NCBI RefSeq assembly: GCF_001457475.1
Contig: NZ_LN831029.1
Span: forward strand, 3,286,001 to 3,350,000
Direction of reading: 5' to 3'
DNA: 64,000 bases
DNA from: Achromobacter xylosoxidans
GTDB lineage: Bacteria > Pseudomonadota > Gammaproteobacteria > Burkholderiales > Burkholderiaceae_B
Shown here: in pieces, positions 60,583 through 64,000 of the stretch
How the letters are laid out: the number at the start of each line of letters is the position of its first letter
How positions within the stretch are numbered: the stretch's first letter is position 1
Position numbers and translations under genes: made by a program
The notes under the pieces: model-generated
Seen by the model: only the letters and a program-made list of their open reading frames with translations
Told to the model about the DNA's origin: nothing
Databases searched by the model: none

Positions 60583-61475
60583 AGCCCCTCCTGCCAGGCG
60601 ATCCCCGACTGGCCATGGAAATAGCCATTGCAGCGGCCGATGCCGGCCGGCGGCTGCACCGTTTCCGGCGCGCGGCCGCCGCGCGCGGCGTCCAGCGCCG
60701 CGATGGCTTCGAGCGTGCCGGCCGACTGCGGGCTGACGCGCAGCACGTCGGCGCCCATGTCGGCCAGGTACGCGGCCTGGTCCAGCAGGTCGAGACAGGC
60801 GGCCGACTGCACCTGGATGCCGTTGATCGCCAGGAACTCGCGCGATTCACGCGTGCGCATGTCCAGCCCATCGGGATGCTCGATGCAGCGGAAGCCGCAC
60901 TCGTCCTTCTTCAACCGGAAGTGGCGCGCGGTGAAGCAGCGCGCCGAGAACGCCAGCGCCATGCGGCCCCACACCATGATCTCGGCCTGCAACCCGGCCG
61001 GCCGCTCGGCCAGCAGCCGCGCCAGCGCATTGACGTGCATTTCCAGCGGCGCCACGAAGCGGGTCGCGCCGCGCGCGGCCAGCCATTCCAGCGTGCCGCC
61101 GTGGTAGGCATTCATGTGCGGACCTGCCACGAACGGGCGGCCGCCCAGGTGGCGCATGGCGCCGGCCTCGCCGGCCTCGACCATGAAATCCTGCTGCTCG
61201 CACAGGCGTCTCAGCGCCGAGGCCTCGGCGCCGGTCTCGATCAGGGTGCGGCCGGACAACACCACTTCCTTGCCGGTCGCGGCGAGGTCGCGCGCCAGGT
61301 CGAGCCAGTCGTCGGCGCGCAGTTCATGGCGCCGGCTACAGACGGTTTCGCCGATGTAGAGGATGTCGGCCGGGCTGTCGGCCAGCGCCGCGTAGAACTC
61401 CAGCGTGCGCTGGCGCGGCCAGTAGTACAGCAACGGTCCGACCGAGATGCGGAAAGCCTTGGGTTTCATTTCCAT
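60579..61475 (-). CDS. ubiV: anaerobic ubiquinone hydroxylase subunit UbiV (U32 family)
   Basis: 298 aa from ATG 61475; ATG 61469 also possible. U32-peptidase-like fold with the [4Fe-4S] cysteines: SARCFTARH, ECGFRCIEH and C-terminal GRCNGYFHGQ. With UbiU it hydroxylates ubiquinone precursors without oxygen, using prephenate as oxygen donor. It overlaps ubiU and ubiT. Confidence 0.88.
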   Translation of the reverse strand: MEMKPKAFRISVGPLLYYWPRQRTLEFYAALADSPADILYIGETVCSRRHELRADDWLDLARDLAATGKEVVLSGRTLIETGAEASALRRLCEQQDFMVEAGEAGAMRHLGGRPFVAGPHMNAYHGGTLEWLAARGATRFVAPLEMHVNALARLLAERPAGLQAEIMVWGRMALAFSARCFTARHFRLKKDECGFRCIEHPDGLDMRTRESREFLAINGIQVQSAACLDLLDQAAYLADMGADVLRVSPQSAGTLEAIAALDAARGGRAPETVQPPAGIGRCNGYFHGQSGIAWQEGL

Positions 61476-62482
61476 GGACGTTCGAATGCGCCTTGCGTGA
61501 CTTGGGATCCCTCGGCATGGCGCGCCAGCATGGCGTTCCATTCGGGACGTGGGGAGTAGCGGTTGGGATCGGCGTGCGCGCTGTCGAGCGCGGCGCGCAG
61601 CGTGGACACCACCTGCGTGACGTAGGCCGGGCTGCGCTGGCGCCCTTCTATCTTGATCGCCGCCACGCCCATCTCGGCCAGTTTGGGCAAGAGGCCGATG
61701 GCGTTCAGGCTGGTCGGTTCCTCCAGCGCATGGTCGGCATGGCCGTCGACCTCGAAGCGCCCCTTGCACAGCGTCGGATAGGCGGCGGCCTCGCCAGGCC
61801 CATAGCGGTCGATCAGGATACCGTTCAGGCGCGCATCCAGGCGGCCGTCCTGCTCGACCCAGCGCACCGCGCTGGCGGGCGAACAGACGCCCTTGTTGTT
61901 GGGCGAATCGCCCGTGGCGTACGACGACAACAGGCAGCGCCCTTCGGCCATGACGCACAGGCTGCCGAAGCCGAACACCTCGACCTCGACGCTGACGTTG
62001 GCGCAGATGCGGGCGATCTCGGCCAGCGTCAGCACGCGCGGCAGCACCACCCGGTGGATGCCGAATTGCTCCTTCATGAGTTCGATGGCGTCGGTGTGGG
62101 TGGCCGAGCCCTGCACCGACAGGTGCAGGCGCAGGTCGGGATAGCGGTCGCGGGCGTACGCCAGCAGGCCGGCATCGGCCATGATGACCGCATCCGCGCC
62201 CAGCCCGTGCGCGGCATCGACCGCCTCGCGCCATTCATGGCCGCGGCCGGCCTGCACGAAGGTGTTGATGGCGAACAGCACCTTGCGTTGCCGGCTGTGC
62301 GCCAGTTCGACGCCGGCGCGGATGTCGCTTTCGGTGAAATTGAGCCCGGCGAAGTTGCGGGCGTTGGTGGCGTTCTTCAGGCCCAGGTAGACGGTGTCTG
62401 CGCCTGCCTCGATCGCCGCCTTCAGCGCGGCCAGGCTGCCGGCCGGCGCAACGAGTTCCAGGGGGGAGGTTCGGGTTTGCAT
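61466..62482 (-). CDS. ubiU: anaerobic ubiquinone hydroxylase subunit UbiU (U32 family)
   Basis: 338 aa. It begins LELVAPAGSLAALKAAIEAG, the U32 signature, and has the Fe-S cysteine pattern in FGFGSLCVMAEGRCLLSS, GVCSPAS and YPTLCKGRF. Partner of UbiV. It is downstream of narL on the same strand, with a candidate Fnr/Anr site upstream, consistent with expression at low oxygen. Confidence 0.9.
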   Translation of the reverse strand: MQTRTSPLELVAPAGSLAALKAAIEAGADTVYLGLKNATNARNFAGLNFTESDIRAGVELAHSRQRKVLFAINTFVQAGRGHEWREAVDAAHGLGADAVIMADAGLLAYARDRYPDLRLHLSVQGSATHTDAIELMKEQFGIHRVVLPRVLTLAEIARICANVSVEVEVFGFGSLCVMAEGRCLLSSYATGDSPNNKGVCSPASAVRWVEQDGRLDARLNGILIDRYGPGEAAAYPTLCKGRFEVDGHADHALEEPTSLNAIGLLPKLAEMGVAAIKIEGRQRSPAYVTQVVSTLRAALDSAHADPNRYSPRPEWNAMLARHAEGSQVTQGAFERPWK

Positions 62483-62517
62483 GCCGGCCAGTCTAGGGGC
62501 CGGCGCGGCGGGTGGCC

Positions 62518-62531
62518 TTGTCGCAGATCAA
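62518..62531. promoter_or_regulatory. candidate Fnr/Anr box TTGTC-GCAG-ATCAA
   Basis: Matches TTGAT-N4-ATCAA at eight of ten positions and lies 36-49 bp before the ubiU start, reading toward it on the minus strand. Fnr control of ubiUVT is known in E. coli. The weak left half-site leaves doubt. Confidence 0.35.
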
Positions 62532-62565
62532 ACCGTCCCGCGGCGGCGCGCCACGCCGCGCGATT

Positions 62566-63237
62566 TCAGGCCGGATCGTCGCCGTGCAGGCCGTGCTCGA
62601 CGGCGTAGACCGCGACCTGCACGCGGCTGGTGAGGTTCAGCTTCTTCAACACGTTCTGCACGTGGATCTTGACCGTGCTTTCGCTGACGTCGAGTTCGCG
62701 CGCGATGACCTTGTTGCTGGCGCCGCGCGCCAGGCACTGCACGATCTGGCGTTCACGCGCCGTCAGGCGATGGCGTTCGGCCTGGCCGGCCGGCGCCTGC
62801 GCGGCCAGGCTGGCCTGGCCGCGGAATTGTTCGACCAGCTTGGCCGTCATGCTCTCGGCGATGACGGGTTCGCCGGCCGCGGCGCGGCGGATGGCCGACG
62901 TCAGGGCCTCGGCGTCGATGTTCTTGAGCAGATAGCCGCGGGCGCCGTCGCGCAGCGCCTGGCCCAGTTCGTCGGCTTCTTCCGACACAGTGAGGATGAT
63001 CACCGCACAGGAAGGCAGATCCTGCGTCAGCAGTTGCAGCGTCTCCAGCCCCGACAGGCCCGGCATGTTCAGGTCCAGCAGCACCACGTCGGGCTTGAGT
63101 TCCTTGGCACGCTTCAGGCCTTCGACGCCATCGCCGGCCTCGGCCACGATCTCGAAATCGGGCTGGCGCTGCAACAGCAGGCGCATGCCCGAACGGAACA
63201 GGGTGTGGTCATCGACGAGCAGGATACGGATGGGCAT
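62566..63237 (-). CDS. narL: NarL-type nitrate/nitrite response regulator
   Basis: 223 aa. Receiver domain (1-125) with PIRILLVDDHTLFRSGM, phosphoacceptor Asp in VVLLDLNMPGLSG and Lys in YLLKNIDAEAL; C-terminal LuxR-type HTH with LTARERQIVQCLARGASNKV and SESTVKIHVQNVLKKL. It lies 13 bp after the NarX-like kinase gene. NarL assignment follows from that pairing and the anaerobic context. Confidence 0.87.
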   Translation of the reverse strand: MPIRILLVDDHTLFRSGMRLLLQRQPDFEIVAEAGDGVEGLKRAKELKPDVVLLDLNMPGLSGLETLQLLTQDLPSCAVIILTVSEEADELGQALRDGARGYLLKNIDAEALTSAIRRAAAGEPVIAESMTAKLVEQFRGQASLAAQAPAGQAERHRLTARERQIVQCLARGASNKVIARELDVSESTVKIHVQNVLKKLNLTSRVQVAVYAVEHGLHGDDPA

Positions 63238-63250
63238 GGTCTTGAAAGGG

Positions 63251-64000
63251 TCAGGCGGCCTGGCGTTCGGCGTCGGGCAACGTCAAGGCAATGCGCGTGC
63301 CGCCGCCGGGCCGGGATTTCATTGTAATCAAGGCATGCATCCGGGCGGCGCGTTCGCGCATGATGTGCAGGCCGACGTGGGCCTCGCCGCGCTGCGCCAC
63401 TTCGTCCGGATCGTAGCCCTGGCCGTTGTCGGCGATCAGCAGGTTGAAATCGCGGTCGTTGCGCACCACCACGTCGACCCGGTCGGCCTCGGAATGCTTG
63501 CGCACATTCGACAGCGCTTCCTGCAGGATGAACAGCACCTGCAATTGCTGCTCCGGGGCCAGCGGCGCGCCGACGCCCTGGCTGAAGGCCAGCTCGGTGG
63601 CCATGCCGGTCTGGCGGCGGAAACGTTCGACTGTGTCCTGGATGGCGGCCTTCAGGTCGCCCTGGCCCAGCTTGTCGCGGAAGTTGGTGAGCAGCTCGCG
63701 CACGTCCTTGTAGCTTTCGTCCACGCCGGTGCGCAGCAGCGGCAGGATTTCCTCGACCTCGGCCTGGTCGCCGCGCTTGACGGCCGCGTCCAGCAGCTGC
63801 AATTGCAGGTTCAGGAAGTTCAAGCCCTGCGCCAGGCTGTCGTGCAGCCCCTGCGCCACCAGGCCGCGCTCCTGCACCACCGCCAGCTGGCGCGCCTGGG
63901 CGCCCAGGCGGCGGTTGTCCAGCGCCACGCCCAGGTGCTGCCCCAGGGTTTCGAGCAGTTGCGAGTCGGACGGCGCCAGCTTGCGCTGGCTGCGGAAATG
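63251..64000 (-). CDS. narX: NarX-type sensor histidine kinase (5' end outside window)
   Basis: About 250 C-terminal residues are visible. There is the end of a GAF-like central domain (LLETLGQHLGVALDNRRL), the HisKA_3 motif ERGLVAQGLHDSLAQGLNFL with the phosphorylated His, then the HATPase_c boxes EALSNVRKHSEA, DNGQGYD and VGLHIMRERA. This is the NarX/NarQ/UhpB family. It precedes narL by 13 bp. The sensor and membrane parts are beyond the right edge. Confidence 0.85.
   Translation of the reverse strand, partial: HFRSQRKLAPSDSQLLETLGQHLGVALDNRRLGAQARQLAVVQERGLVAQGLHDSLAQGLNFLNLQLQLLDAAVKRGDQAEVEEILPLLRTGVDESYKDVRELLTNFRDKLGQGDLKAAIQDTVERFRRQTGMATELAFSQGVGAPLAPEQQLQVLFILQEALSNVRKHSEADRVDVVVRNDRDFNLLIADNGQGYDPDEVAQRGEAHVGLHIMRERAARMHALITMKSRPGGGTRIALTLPDAERQAA

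Noticed and set aside
1..64000. CRISPR arrays, tRNA/rRNA genes, insertion sequences, integrases
   Set aside because: Looked for and not seen; the accessory island at 5.7-10 kb has no transposase or tRNA at its edges.

Overview
The window is about two-thirds G+C and densely coding. It carries orphan Bug-type (TctC-like) periplasmic receptors, many LysR and GntR regulators, a NarX/NarL pair and an anaerobic ubiquinone operon (ubiUVT). This combination points to a betaproteobacterium of the Alcaligenaceae (Achromobacter/Bordetella type). That assignment rests on gene content only; no rRNA or other marker is present.

Layout. 1-5.7 kb: a ClC channel (cut by the left edge) divergent from a MarR regulator, an HPP/CBS membrane protein, and a histidine kinase/FixJ-type regulator pair followed by a secreted HbpS/GlcG-type protein. 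The same 16-bp palindrome lies before the kinase gene and before the HbpS gene. 5.7-10.06 kb: an AT-richer accessory island. It holds a protein with a recognisable phospholipase A2 active site, an adjoining membrane-anchored propeller-like protein, an inverted second copy of the pair in which the PLA2 gene is reduced to 24 codons, and a decayed fragment of a third propeller copy. I read this as an effector/immunity-like locus shaped by duplication and decay; the function is inferred.

10-21 kb: a sulfur amino-acid region, all on the minus strand. It has a cysteine-dioxygenase-like/four-rhodanese fusion, a CysB-type regulator, a VOC protein, a cystathionine beta-lyase-like enzyme, a second CDO-like protein, a polar amino-acid ABC transporter with two binding proteins, and an aminotransferase. 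21-24 kb: a Bug receptor, an alpha/beta hydrolase lacking its nucleophile, and pyrrolidone-carboxylate peptidase, divergent from a LysR gene. 25-35 kb: envelope and secreted unknowns (tandem DUF4189 protein, lipoprotein, a 513-aa Cys-free protein), RidA/LysR, a membrane protein behind a coupled 32-codon ORF, two methyltransferases and a transglutaminase-like (Tgl) protein.

35-45.5 kb: carboxylic/sugar-acid catabolism. A LysR/muconate-cycloisomerase/Bug set, a GntR/DapA-like/Bug set, and a Bug/RraA-like/IlvD-Edd/GntR set, the last two with clear palindromic candidate operators. 45.5-60.1 kb: an Asp-box propeller protein, an adhesin-E-like protein, a five-gene sulfonate/nitrate-type ABC operon with an acyl-CoA-dehydrogenase-like oxidoreductase and an AhpD-like protein, an AraC regulator, O-acetylhomoserine sulfhydrylase, a class-V PLP enzyme, and an Aap-type amino-acid transporter whose two permeases are fused in one chain. 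60.1-64 kb: ubiT, ubiV, ubiU, narL and narX (cut by the right edge), consistent with low-oxygen respiration.
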